The position numbers and the translations under genes are program-made. A stretch of 64,000 bases of DNA, taken from Microglena sp. YARC (Eukaryota; Chlorophyta; Chlorophyceae; Chlamydomonadales; Chlamydomonadaceae). The notes below the pieces were generated by a model. It was not told the origin of the DNA. It saw nothing but the letters and a program-made list of their open reading frames with translations, and searched no databases. The stretch lies in NCBI GenBank assembly GCA_022414725.1, contig CM039462.1, forward strand, positions 181,553,234 to 181,617,233, in the 5' to 3' direction. How positions within the stretch are numbered: the stretch's first letter is position 1; each line of letters opens with the position of its first letter. Below are positions 19,514 to 30,200 of this stretch, piece after piece.

Positions 19514-19709
19514 CGTGACGATAACGCCTGGTGGGGCGTGGTGTTAAGGGAACCCGTCGTACGCGGGCAGAGAACAGTCTACCACCTCGCCTGGACAAGC
19601 TACCATCGCGGTTGACAACGACCTGCAACGCTAAGGGCGACCGTAGGGGGAATCGAACCCCTGACCCTTCGTCCTCGAGCGATTTGGTCTACCACTAGAC
19701 CAACATATA
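19514..19709 (-). mobile_element. tRNA-headed SINE, near full length
   Basis: On the minus strand the head (about 19709-19637) has an A box TGGTCTAGTGG (19702-19692) and a perfect B box GGTTCGATTCC (19659-19649), 43 bases apart as in a tRNA gene. The acceptor arms do not pair (TATATGT against ACGGTCG) and no clean anticodon stem forms, so it is not a tRNA gene. The roughly 120-bp body toward 19514 recurs at 7727, 62251 and 63871. This is an RNA polymerase III-type retroposon in structure. Present activity is unknown. Confidence 0.75.
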
Positions 19710-19719
19710 TCACTGAAAG

Positions 19720-22700
19720 GGGTCATGCGCACTTCAACTATGAGCCAAATGTTTGGGTGCGGAGGTGACAGGAATCGCTGAAACGCCTGAGACGGAGACA
19801 GAGAGACATGGGTAAAACTTGGGGTTCAGCCCCGGGACCCTGGGGTGTCCAAAGGAGGCTAAAGCGAAACAGAGTCAAATTAACTTTTATCTGTCAGCCC
19901 GTGTTAGGCAACTCATCTTTAGCAATTTAGATTTATAGTATATCTCATGCCGTTCAAAACAGAAACGGAGCTCTGGACTTGAGTGGATTGTTACATGGTC
20001 TATCAGCCTGCTCTGGGCTGCTAACCGTTTTCCATTTCCAAGCCCCCCCATGCGATACCCACGGAAACCAGGGAGCACACTAAGCGGAATGAAGTTCTTC
20101 ATAATCCACCATGCACCATTTACCAGTCTTCAACATCGCCTGGAATCTGTTAGGCATGTTTGAATCGAATTGTTTCGTTGTTTTTTGGCGGAGCCCCCCC
20201 TTTTGAGGGGCGGGAGCCCCCAGGGTTACCCTGTTGTCCGATTGACCGCCCCCCCGAGACGCCAGGCAACGGTCTCGTAACTAACTCGCTTCAGTTGCCA
20301 CCTGTCGCTCTGTTGCGAACACTCTCCGCCAATTTGTATCGTCGGTTGCGACGCTGCATAGACCTTGTCAGCCTACTCTAGGCTGCCCACCGTCTGCCGG
20401 GCATGTATTCTATACTGCCTTGAATTAGAACCGGTAGATGCCACACGAGAATGGGCCGCACGAGAAGAGGTCGTGTTTGTCAGGCAGGAGAAAGGCAGAT
20501 GTTAAACTAGGTTGCCACGACACTGTACTGCTGTACTGGACTTGTGCTGCATACGGGTTTGAAGGTCTCATATATTAACCTTGTATTCTCTGTCTCAGAG
20601 CCTTGTGCGTGGCTTTTGAGCTTGAAGAAGAAGAAGAATTGTAACACGGTTATATCACGCGTCAGGGTGTCTATGCGTCTGCATTACTAACCATGCATAT
20701 TTTTTCTGTGACTGCCCGTTGACAGCTCCTAAACAGGGTACTACATGACGCAGCGCACGGTTTTGGAGCCCGACTGCACTGCACGATTGACTCAATTGTT
20801 AAAAGAACCTTTGGGCGCAGCGCACAGATTTCCATTTTCAGTTTAGTCAAGAGTGCAAACCAGAAGTAAGGAGGCAGTTATGCATGTGTATGTTGCAGTC
20901 CAGGGGTAGGCCAAGTAGGCTTAAGGGACCTGCCCAACCGTGATAGGAAGGGCTTTAAAAAGACAGGTTATAAGATCGTGTCGCAAGCAACACTGAAAAT
21001 CGCTTTAGCAGTCACCAGCAGGGAGTTTCGAAAGTAGTGGAGAAAGTAGCTACCGTACACGCCTCAAATATTGGCAAGATTAAGTATTGGCAAATGTCAT
21101 TTCCCCCCTAAAAGTGGGTTTCAGAAAATAAAATTCAGACCCAGCACAGACACTCCAATACGCAATTTAAAAAGTGTGTGTGGGTGGGGTGGGGTGGGGT
21201 GAGGTGGGGGTGGGGGGGTGGGGGGGGGGAATTCTGGGTGGTCTCAGACTTTCATTTGGAGTGGGGTGTGTGTGTGTGTGTGGTGGTTTATGGTGGTTTG
21301 GGGTGGTTTGTGGGGCTATATATATATTAAACAGACACAACCGGGCATAAACCGATAACTTCATGTGATATCACTCCTGGTGCTTAGGAGCGAGATGTTG
21401 TAGTCTTCATCCCATCCCTTAGTTACTGCAGACAGTGAGCATATTTAATCGCAGACCATATTTACTTGCTAACTGCGAGCAGTATTTTTCAATCAATAGA
21501 GTTGTTACAGAGTGGAGACTGAAGTGAAGAGAGTGAACATCGCAACTCGTGCGGCTATATAGAATAGGAAGTCTCCAGGAAGATTCTGAAGACACGTGCA
21601 GGCCATAGCTAGCCTATGGCCTGGGGGCAGGCAACTCGGGTCCTGGAGGCACCAGGACCTAGCGCGCACTATGCCAACTCAGTGTCCGACGCAACGGACA
21701 ATAACAGTATTCAGGCTGCTAGATAATATGCTATTTAATATCATCATCTGGACACTTCTTGAAACGTTCTCATCACACTGGTACATGATTGTATTCTGTA
21801 CTCTAGATTGCGGTGTACTTGTATGCACTTGCAGAGAGTGCAAGCCCAAGAGGTTGCTTCTCATTTCCGGCAATTCATTTTACTGCCGAAGACGGCGAGC
21901 AGACAAATTGCCGGCTGGAGCCATGTATCCAAGTTCAAATTGAAGCTCGAAATTCGGGACGAGGATGATGTTCAGGCACACCATCATCGTTATAAGAGAA
22001 GCCCAGCGTGTCATATCTCATATTTTTCTTTTTTAGTTGTCTGTCCACAAATTCGAGAAATCCTAAGGCAGGTCAGCTCCGAAACAACCTGAGCCCCGCG
22101 AGTTACAATTCTAAGGCCACATCTAACTGCATCGTTAGAAACGCTTTCATCTTTACATCAATCTCGATAACAGTATATTTTATCGCTATTAACAATACAT
22201 CGCTAAAAAACTGCTAATAATGAATTTAAATAGTAATACCGATACATGGCTTCACAAACAACCGCCTACTTATGTCCTATTTCCCCAGAAAAAAATAAAT
22301 CGAATATTTGCGTAGTCATCTATCACTGATCAATCATTGACCTCACAGCCAATATGTGATCAGTGATCTTGATCAACTACAATCATTCACCCCACGGTCG
22401 AAATTAATCAATAATTCTTCACACTTCGATCAGATATGTATTCAGCAATCTCGACCGACTATCTTTAGACTGTTCATCTGTCACTAATCATCCCGCCATC
22501 GAAAGCAATCAATGCATCCTACGGCCGATATTTGATTAACAATCTCGACCGTCCTTTATCGAACCTAGTCTCATCCATATCAACCGACACCTGTAAATCC
22601 TTTTCTCCTCCGTCCACGAAACCATTGAAAGACCCCAGTCCCATTCTTTCGCCCTTTCCAATTCCTTAGTCTCATGCAAAGCCATAGTCGCATACAATTC

Positions 22701-22790
22701 GCTTCATCCAATGACTGATCAGACTTCTGATCAGACTACTGATCAGACACAAGTAACACAAACTTTGTCACGTTCTACGGACTGAGTCAC
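19720..22790. other. Gene-poor intergenic DNA
   Basis: No ORF here has a recognisable domain. It holds a dispersed-repeat copy (20895-21042), a G-rich GTGTGGGTGGGG stretch (about 21172-21310), a cluster of three hairpins (21601-21700) and an AT-rich stretch with scattered GATCA words (about 22300-22790). Confidence 0.5.
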
Positions 22791-22839
22791 AGAGTGATAA
22801 TAAAGACGCGCCATGCTGGAATCCCACAGCTACACCAAT

Positions 22840-23134
22840 TGTGGTGTATGAATACCTTGTAACACGGAGTGTCTTGTAACTGGAAGCCTAAGAAATGATC
22901 TCAGGAGTTTAGACGGCCCTAAGAGTCAGAAGCACGGCTTAAGACTCCCTTCCCGCTTCCAGCGCGTCTAGACCCTAATGGAACCCTCGTTTTAGGTATT
23001 CCCGAGTAGCTGATCAGACACTGATCAGTAGGTCAATTCGCTCGGTTTCAACTGCCTACAGAAGTCGTTCGTCATCTGTCGGAAAGTCGTCACCACCGCG
23101 TGGCAGCTCAGTGGGAGGATCGTTATCCACCACA
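22840..23134 (-). repeat. 3' LTR of the Ty3/gypsy element (295 bp)
   Basis: It is bounded by TGTGGTG (22840) and CACCACA (to 23134), perfect 7-bp inverted ends in the TG...CA form of LTRs. On the element's strand it directly follows a purine tract (AGAGAAGGGGGAAT, 23148-23135), the expected plus-strand primer site. No second LTR is in the window to confirm it. Confidence 0.72.
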
Positions 23135-23148
23135 ATTCCCCCTTCTCT
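23135..23148 (-). other. Polypurine tract
   Basis: AGAGAAGGGGGAAT on the minus strand abuts the LTR end, where Ty3/gypsy elements carry the primer for second-strand synthesis. Confidence 0.6.
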
Positions 23149-23235
23149 AGCCCTAGCCTTCTCCTGAAGTCTAGTACTCTTTCGAATGAGAAACTCATTA
23201 GGGGTTACAGTCGCATAATCCCTGTGAGTAGGTTT

Positions 23236-23529
23236 TTAAACCGTTTTAGGTTTCGGGTCGTTGGCACCTATCACGGGTCGTACCCGAGAAGGGTGTTGTC
23301 TCCAATACAAATCGATTTGTTCAGAGCACATAGGTAACAACTCTTCTTCGAGTTCCCAAGAGTGAACATGGTCTGAGTGTAACCATTGTACATAGTAATA
23401 CACCATACCAGACTGTATCTTGTGATCAACAACGTTGCTAATCTCGTAGATAGGTTCACCGCATGTGCGTAACAATTCCGGATTTGGTCTAATAAAACCC
23501 AGTCCCGTCGGATAGGTATTCTTTGACAA
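23236..23529 (-). CDS. Chromodomain of the Ty3/gypsy element, in a shifted frame
   Basis: The reading YEISNVVDHKIQSGMVYYY and VQWLHSDHVHSWELEEELL fits a chromodomain (aromatic YYYVQW and W-E pair), the part of chromovirus integrases that reads histone marks. It overlaps the end of the integrase ORF by about 40 bases in another frame, so an indel or a frameshift separates them. Confidence 0.8.
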   Translation of the reverse strand: MSKNTYPTGLGFIRPNPELLRTCGEPIYEISNVVDHKIQSGMVYYYVQWLHSDHVHSWELEEELLPMCSEQIDLYWRQHPSRVRPVIGANDPKPKTV

Positions 23530-24937
23530 GAGATACGTGAAACGTTGGATGAATCTTCCATCCTTCGGGGAGGGATAGAGTCACTGCAGTGGTCTCCCCC
23601 CTCTTTAGGATAGTGTGAGAGATTTCGTAGGGACCAACGAATCTGGGCATGAGCTTCCGAGTCATACCAGGCCAGTATTTGATGTTCTTCGAGTTCAACA
23701 AAACTTCCTGACCGTGAGTATACTTCACCGGTCGACGGTGCAAGTCTGCATACGTTTTTTGACGATCCTTCGCGGATTTAAGCGCTGCCTTGGCCGTGTC
23801 ATATGCGTTATTCATATGCTCGACCCAGGACAGGGCTGGTTGATGTGCCGTAGCGATGACATCATCTGATGGTTGTAGTGCCACTCGAGGGTATCTACCG
23901 TACAGCAACCGAAACGGAAAATCTCGAATGCTTCTGTTGTACGAGTTATTGATGGCGAATTGTGCATTCGGCAAAAGACTGGCCCAATTTTTCTGATTCG
24001 CAGAGGAAAAATGGCGAAGAGTGTCTTCGAGAACACTGTTCATACGTTCTGTTTGACCATCTGTTTGTGGGTGAAATGCAGTCGACATTCCAGGGCGGAT
24101 AGCGCACAGAGTTAATAGTGTTTGCCAAAACTTACTCGTGAACTTAACATCGCGATCAGAGATGATGGAAAGCGGATGGCCTTGTTCGCTGAGCACGCGC
24201 TCGTGGAACAGGGTAGCAATCTTTTCAGCATCGTCTGTCGTTTTGCATGGGATAAGTTTGACCATCTTCGTAAGGCGATCAACGATCACGTAGATCTGAT
24301 CAAAACCATTCGATTTCGGTAGCCCAACGATGAAGTCCATGGACAGTGAATCGAAGGGGGCGGTCGGAATCGAAAGGGTTTGAAGGTTACCCTGCGGGTT
24401 CTGATGTGAAATCTTTACCCGTTGGCAAGAATCACAGTGGCGTACGTAATCAACGACATCGAGTCGCATGGCAGGCCACCAATAGTAGCGTGCAACAGAT
24501 CGAAAAGTTCGGTCGATGCCTCCATGTCCACTTCGTTGGGTATCGTGGAAAGCAAACAAAATCCGAGCTTTGAGCGAATTACCATTTGGTACAACGATCT
24601 GCGACTCTGATGCTGCTCGTATGGATTTGCCGGTGCCAACCCAGAAACCATCTGCCCGTTTGGAGAGGTACTTGGTATTGTGCGGATTATCGAACCACAA
24701 GTCTTCCGTGTAACCATGCAGAATATCTGGGGCTATTTCGCGCATGTGGAGTGGGTCATTTGCGGACAGCCTCTGAATGAACAAAGCCGTAGCCTCTGAG
24801 AAGGCTGGATTCCTACTCAGAGGGTCAGCTACGTTAGTACGGCCCGCGATATGAGCCCACTTCATGTTCGTGAAGCGCGAGAAAAACTCCAGATATCGTT
24901 GCGAGACATTGCTGGTGTAGCTGTGGGATATCATCAT
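23489..24937 (-). CDS. Ty3/gypsy integrase (pol C-terminal fragment)
   Basis: A 482-codon ORF. Residues about 10-45 are the end of RNase H (AGRTNVADPLSRN). An HHCC zinc-binding domain follows (FHDTQRSGHGG ... CDSCQRVK). The integrase core shows D, D and E in SMDFIVGLP, ISDRDVKF and TDGQTERMN, with 35 residues between the last two (D35E). Next is a GPY/F-type C-terminal region (RFVGPYEI ... HPTFHVSLVKEY). The ATG is not a native start, since the protein should continue upstream into reverse transcriptase. It would join new DNA copies into chromatin if the element were whole. Confidence 0.9.
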   Translation of the reverse strand: MMISHSYTSNVSQRYLEFFSRFTNMKWAHIAGRTNVADPLSRNPAFSEATALFIQRLSANDPLHMREIAPDILHGYTEDLWFDNPHNTKYLSKRADGFWVGTGKSIRAASESQIVVPNGNSLKARILFAFHDTQRSGHGGIDRTFRSVARYYWWPAMRLDVVDYVRHCDSCQRVKISHQNPQGNLQTLSIPTAPFDSLSMDFIVGLPKSNGFDQIYVIVDRLTKMVKLIPCKTTDDAEKIATLFHERVLSEQGHPLSIISDRDVKFTSKFWQTLLTLCAIRPGMSTAFHPQTDGQTERMNSVLEDTLRHFSSANQKNWASLLPNAQFAINNSYNRSIRDFPFRLLYGRYPRVALQPSDDVIATAHQPALSWVEHMNNAYDTAKAALKSAKDRQKTYADLHRRPVKYTHGQEVLLNSKNIKYWPGMTRKLMPRFVGPYEISHTILKRGETTAVTLSLPEGWKIHPTFHVSLVKEYLSDGTGFY

Positions 24938-24958
24938 GGCGCGTCTGTATTATCACTG

Positions 24959-25650
24959 CTGCTGCTGAGGCTCGAAATTTGACGAGACCAGTCAAGTTGA
25001 GTTAAGGCCCAGCTACGACTGCAAGCTACGCCCATAGCGTTCCACAAAGCGTTTCGGACCACAGGTAAATAATGATTCTTGCATATTTAATTCTCCTTTC
25101 TTTCTTTGCTACATCCAAAGTTGTCCCGATTTATGCTCTAAGCCTGAGCTTTATGGTCTGGCAGACAATAATCCCAGCATGATTGCATTCCTCATCCCGA
25201 GCTGCGAAAGGCCTAGCCTGACAATGTCCGTGGCTCCGTGTTCATCCTCCTCTCGGCCCTATAGTTGCCTTTACCCGGGGTGTTCCCTCCTTCTCAACCC
25301 CGGGGGGTGGCCCAATTTTAGCGCTGGGGTTATTGTCTCCTTAAGCGCTGAATGCCCCCCGAATAATAATAAAAATCGAGTCATTTGCTTGTGGGCTGTA
25401 GCCCCTTTTAGCTGTAGCTGTAGATAGTTGTGCTTTCCTTTGTAACACACCCGATTATAAGAGGAATAAAGCCATTATAAAGCCTATTGTTCACCGTCCC
25501 CTTGAAACGGTAGGGAAGCCACTTTGTTTTTGCTGAATTATGATAAAATAGTTACAAAAACAAATCACTCATGAATTCAACCCCAAGCAATCATTTTACC
25601 AACGAACACCACTTTCTTTATTACACAGGGGTTGCTTCTTCGTCACACCA
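24959..25650. other. Intergenic, no gene seen
   Basis: No protein is supported. A hairpin is seen with arms CCCGGGGT and ACCCCGGG near 25277-25308. The sequence is not repeated elsewhere in the window as far as I can see. Confidence 0.4.
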
Positions 25651-25660
25651 AAGAAGAGGT

Positions 25661-26015
25661 GGATATCGCAAGACATAGATGCATACGACTGTGCTATCAA
25701 CAAAGCAGACCATGTTATAGACCGGTTCTCCCGGTCCAGCTAGAGTGTCTTAGTGCGCCAGGCCTTCCGCCTGGAAGCTACCGTTGTAGTGCCTCTGCCC
25801 GATAGGACCAGTACCCTGAGGTACTGTCGCCTTTCTCTTCTTATGCCTGCCATGTCGCCTGACATGCTATCTCGTATGTAAGCTTACACGCCCTAGTCCC
25901 TTCCCTGTGTCAGTGCTAACGACAGTGCTGTCAACAAAGCAGACCATGTATCCCATGTCATACATAGTATGCTTTGTTGATAGCACTATCATATACATCT
26001 ATGTCTTGCGATATC
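25661..26015. repeat. Inverted repeat with a run of small hairpins inside
   Basis: Arms 25661-25713 and 25963-26015 are about 85-90% inverted copies (GATATCGCAAGACATAGATG at one end). Inside, perfect small stems follow each other: GACCGG/CCGGTC, CCAGG/CCTGG, CAGTACC/GGTACTG, CATGTC/GACATG and TGTAAGCTTACA. A third copy of AACAAAGCAGACCATGTAT at about 25936 forms a tight hairpin of about 28 bp with 25959-25986. Confidence 0.8.
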
Positions 26016-26393
26016 GTTCTGAACAACACACTTATCTCAAATGACCATGCTTGTGAGAAATGGCATAGAGGTATACTTAAACAAATGTTGGGTGTTTGCC
26101 AATCTACTACATCTAATATTATCATGGAAGAGCTGGGTAGAACCCCATTGTGTTTTGCTTGGCTTAAACAAGCTTTGCGCTTCTGGAACAAGACCATACA
26201 TAAAGAACCTGAGGATCTCATTAGAATGGCTCTTGAGGAATCTTTTGACTCCAACACTGGCTGGGTTCATGACTTGCGTTGTGCTCTCCACAAGCTAGGA
26301 TCCAGTAAAAACATCAACATTTTGGAGGCTGTCGATGTCGAAGGTATTATGTCTGAAGTTTTTGAGTCATGGAGGTTTAATGTACCCAAGTGA
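25974..26393 (+). pseudogene. LINE ORF2 fragment, post-RT region
   Basis: 139 codons, the first about 14 of which lie in an inverted-repeat arm. The ELGRTPL and LRFWNK words are typical of the thumb/post-RT region of LINE ORF2 proteins. No catalytic YADD box is present. Its frame ends at TGA 26393, where similarity continues in another frame. Confidence 0.65.
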
Positions 26394-26585
26394 CACCAAT
26401 GCAGTTAGAGACATCCCTGATGAGAGAAGGGTTGGCAAACGCCTCCGATACCCAAAAATGGTTCGCAGCCAACAGCAATGATGAGAATGGCTTGATTCCC
26501 TTTACATCCGCCTTACATAAGCAGGATCAGATTCGTTCTATAGCACAGTTTAGAATGGGTTCCCATTGGCTGAAACACAGAAAGA

Positions 26586-26873
26586 ATGAGGGTGGTGGAT
26601 AGAGCACACATCCCTCGCTCAATGAGACACTGTCAAATGTGTGGGTTCCAAAAACCTGAGGATGAAATGCATATGTTTGAGTGCCCTTTTTATAATGATA
26701 TTCGCCTCCGCTACCAGAAGCTGTTTACAGATATTTATAGGCATGTCCATGAGGATACCAACTTAACCGTATGGAATGTGGAATTCTGCGATTCCACATT
26801 CAGAACCTTTATGAATGGAAATGGCACTAAGTCTTTTTTGGAGCAACCTAGCCGACTATCTTTCCACTTGTAG
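26586..26873 (+). pseudogene. LINE ORF2 C-terminal zinc-finger-like fragment
   Basis: The pattern C-x2-C (CQMC), then H and C in HMFECPFYNDIR, and the R..Y...F pattern are those of the C-terminal motif of many LINE ORF2 proteins. The preceding piece (26390-26602) is in another frame. Confidence 0.6.
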
Positions 26874-27269
26874 AAGAGCAAGACAGGAAGCCCTGGACTG
26901 CTTAGTGGCACCGTAATTTATCATCCCTTTTTTTCTTCTTCTTGGGACTTCTCATTTGTTAGCTTCTTACCTCCGCCACTGTAAGTGGTTGAGATCTGGG
27001 TCCGGCTCTAAGGGGTTTAATACCTACGCCACCAAAACGGTGGTTGGGAGTTTGGTTTGTTTGTCCTCGACACAACCCTGATGTAATGGGGTTTTTTGCT
27101 TTGTGGGTGCTTTTTCTTTTTGTTTAAAGCACAGAGTCTCATACACCCTCGCGGTGTCAAGTAGACTTTAACATGTAATGTAATGTAATGTAATGTAATG
27201 TCAGCATGGGCAAAGCCTCGTATAATATCTACCTACCAGTCGAACCGGTTAGTACTCTAGTTAGTCATT

Positions 27270-30200
27270 TTTTATACCTCTCCCCCCCCCCCCCCCCCCC
27301 CCCCCGGCCCCTTCCCACCTACCCCACCTACCCACCCCAGCCAATCCATCCTCCACCCACTCCCCTCCTAAAATCTCCTTACCCCACTCAAACCCACCTC
27401 TCGTAAAAAAATAATGAAAATTGAAAAATTCGAACATCGAAGTAAGTCACACTGCCGGGGACAGTTGACCTACTAAGGACGTGATGTTATCTCAAACCCA
27501 CCTCACGTAAGGACGCCCCCCCCCCCTCCCTCAAATCTCCTTACCCACAAAGACCCACTCAAAACCCACCCCACCCCACACCCCTCACCTCAGTAAGGAC
27601 CCCCCCCCCCCCTTACCCCGCACACCCCCCCCCCACCCCTTAATCTCCTTACCTCAAACCCACCTTATCACGTAAGACCCCCCCCCCCCGCCTTAAGGAT
27701 CTCCTTACCCGCACTCAAAGACCCACCTCACGTAAGGACCACCCCCCCCCCTTACCCCCTTAAGGACCCAAACCACCCACGCCCCTAAATCTCCTTACCC
27801 ACTCAAACCCACCTCAGTAAGGACCCACCCCCCCCTTAAATTCTCCTTACCCACTCAAACCCACCTCACGTAAGGACCCAAACCCCCCCCCCCTTAATCT
27901 CCCTTACCCACTCAACCCACCTCACGTAAGGACCCCCCCCCCCCCCACCACCTTAAATCTCCTTACCCACTCAAACCCACCTCACGTAAGGACCCCCCCC
28001 CCCCCCCTTAAATCTCCTTACCCACTCAAACCCACCTCACGTAAGGACCCCCCCCCCCCCCCCTCGCACCCTTAAATCTCCTTACCGCACTCAAACCCAC
28101 CTCACGTAAGGACCGCAACCCCCCCACCCTTAAATCTCCTTACCTCACCCACCTCAAACCCACCTCACGTAAGGACCCCCCCCCCCGTTAAATCTCCTTA
28201 CCCACTCAAACCCACCTCACGTAAGGACCCAAACCCCCCCCACCCCCCTTAAATCTCCTTACCACTCAAACCCACCTCACGTAAGGACCCCCCCCCCCCC
28301 CCCTTAAATCTCCTTACCCACTCAAACCCACCTCAACGTAAGGACCCCCCCCCCCCCCCCCCTTAAATCTCCTTACCCACTCAAACCCACCTCACGTAAG
28401 GACCCCCCCCCCCCCCCCCCCCCTTAAATCTCCTTACCCACTCAAGCCACCTCACGTAAGGACCCCCCCCCCCCCCCCCCCCCTTTAAATCTCCTTACCC
28501 ACTCAAACCGCACCTCACGTAAGGACCCCCCCCCCCTTAAATCTCCTTACCCACTCAAACCCACCTCACGTAAGGACCCCCACCCCCCCCCCTTAAATCT
28601 CCTTACCCACTCAAACCCACCTCACGTAAGGACCAGCCCCCGAATCCCCCCCCCCCCTTAAATCTCCTTACCCACTCAAACCCACCTCACGTAAGGACCG
28701 CCCCCCCCCCCCCTTTTAAAAAATCTCCTTACCAGGTCAAACCCCCTCAAACTCCACCCCCCCCCCCCCCCCTTAAATCTCCTTTACTCCACTCCAAAAC
28801 CCACCTCGACTGCACGTAAGGACCCCCCCCCCCCCCCCCCATTAAATCTATAAGGACCTTCCCACTCAAACGGAGAGAGCGCCCCTCACGTAAGGACCTT
28901 CCCCCCCCCCCCCTTAAATCTTGCCCCCCTCAAAACCCACCGTAAAATCCACGCCCCCCACCCCCCTCCACCCACCTTACCCCCCGGCCCCCACTAAATC
29001 AACCCACCTCACGTAAGGACCCCCTCCCCCCCCCCCCCCTTAAATCTCCTTTCCCTCACCCCACCTCGAACCACCCCCCCCCTTTACTCAAACCTCACGT
29101 AAGGACCCCCCCCCCCCCCCCCCCCTTAAATCTCCTTACCACTCAAACCCACCTCACGTTAAGGACCCCCCCCGCCCCCCGCTTTAAATCGGCCACGCTC
29201 CACGTTAAGGACCCCCCCCCCCCCACCCTTAAATCCTACCTCACCTCAAACCCACCTCACGTAAGGACCGCCACTACCCCCCTTAAATCTCCTTAACCGA
29301 CAGGCTCAGTAAGGACCCACCCTTAAATCTCCTTACCCACTCAAACCCACCTCACCCCCTCACGTAAGGACCCCCCGGTCGCCCCCTTCTCCCACCTCAC
29401 GTATGGACACCCCCCCCCCTTAAGATCTCCTTACCACGCCACATCAGCACGTAAGGACCCCCTCCCCCCCCGCCCTGTAAATCTCCTAACCCACTCAAGT
29501 GCGTTTGCAACCCACCTCACGTAAGGACCCCCCCAAATCTCCCCTCACTCAAACCCCCCAGTTCTCTATCTCCTTAACGCTTGTAAAGGACCTCCCCCCC
29601 CCCCCCCCCTCTTAAACTCAAAACCCACCTCACGTAAGGACCGCTGTACCCACTCAAGAACCACCTCACGTAAGGACACCCCGCCTCGCCCACCTCTAAG
29701 GACCCCCCCGCCTCTCCCTTATCTCCTTACCCCAGGCGCCCCCCCCCCCCCACCCTTAAATCTCTCTACCGGGTTAAAATCATTTCCCACTGTGCTCAAT
29801 GACGTAAGGACCCAACCCCCCCCCCTTAAACCGGTAAGGACGCCCTTAAAATCCTCCTTAGCCCAGCCCGAACTTGAACCCCTTAAATCCGTTACCCGCA
29901 CTCAAACCCACCTCACGTATGGAACCCCTCTGTACCTCAAACAGCCGTCGCTTACAAAACCTCACGTAAGGACCGACACCCACACCCCTTCTCCTGTAAG
30001 GACCTCCCCCCCCCCCAAACGGTAAGGATTAAATCTCCTTACCCTACTCAAACCCACCTCCACGTAAGGACCTGCCCACGCCCCCCCCCCCCCAACCACT
30101 TAAATCGAACCCAACTCCACGTAAGGAACCCACCCCCCCCCCCCCCTTCAACCCTTAAATCTCCTTACCACCACACATCAAACCCACCTCACGTAAAGGA

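Larger units (their letters stand above)
22840..24958 (-). mobile_element. Ty3/gypsy chromovirus-type retrotransposon, 3' part only
   Basis: Read on the minus strand the order is the last residues of RNase H, integrase, chromodomain, polypurine tract and 3' LTR. Gag, protease, reverse transcriptase and the 5' LTR are absent, and the coding sequence begins abruptly at about 24937 next to an inverted repeat. One frame change separates integrase from chromodomain. This is a truncated, probably inactive algal genomic copy. Confidence 0.85.
25974..27202 (+). mobile_element. LINE (non-LTR retrotransposon) 3' end, 5' truncated and frame-broken
   Basis: Three consecutive reading frames resemble the region after the reverse transcriptase core of algal and plant LINEs. 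These are 25974-26393 (LGVCQSTTSNIIMEELGR...LRFWNK), 26390-26602 (IAQFRMGSHWLKHRKN) and 26586-26873 (a zinc-finger-like CQMCGF...HMFECPFYNDIR). A 3' UTR with a CCACC/GGTGG hairpin (27029-27043) follows, and the element ends in an ATGTA pentamer tail (about 27173-27201), as many LINEs do. Two frame changes and loss of the reverse transcriptase core mean it is dead. Confidence 0.75.

Noticed and set aside
19637..19709. A tRNA gene on the minus strand
   Set aside because: The A and B boxes are good, but the acceptor stem does not pair and the anticodon arm is not formed. The body repeat makes it a SINE head.
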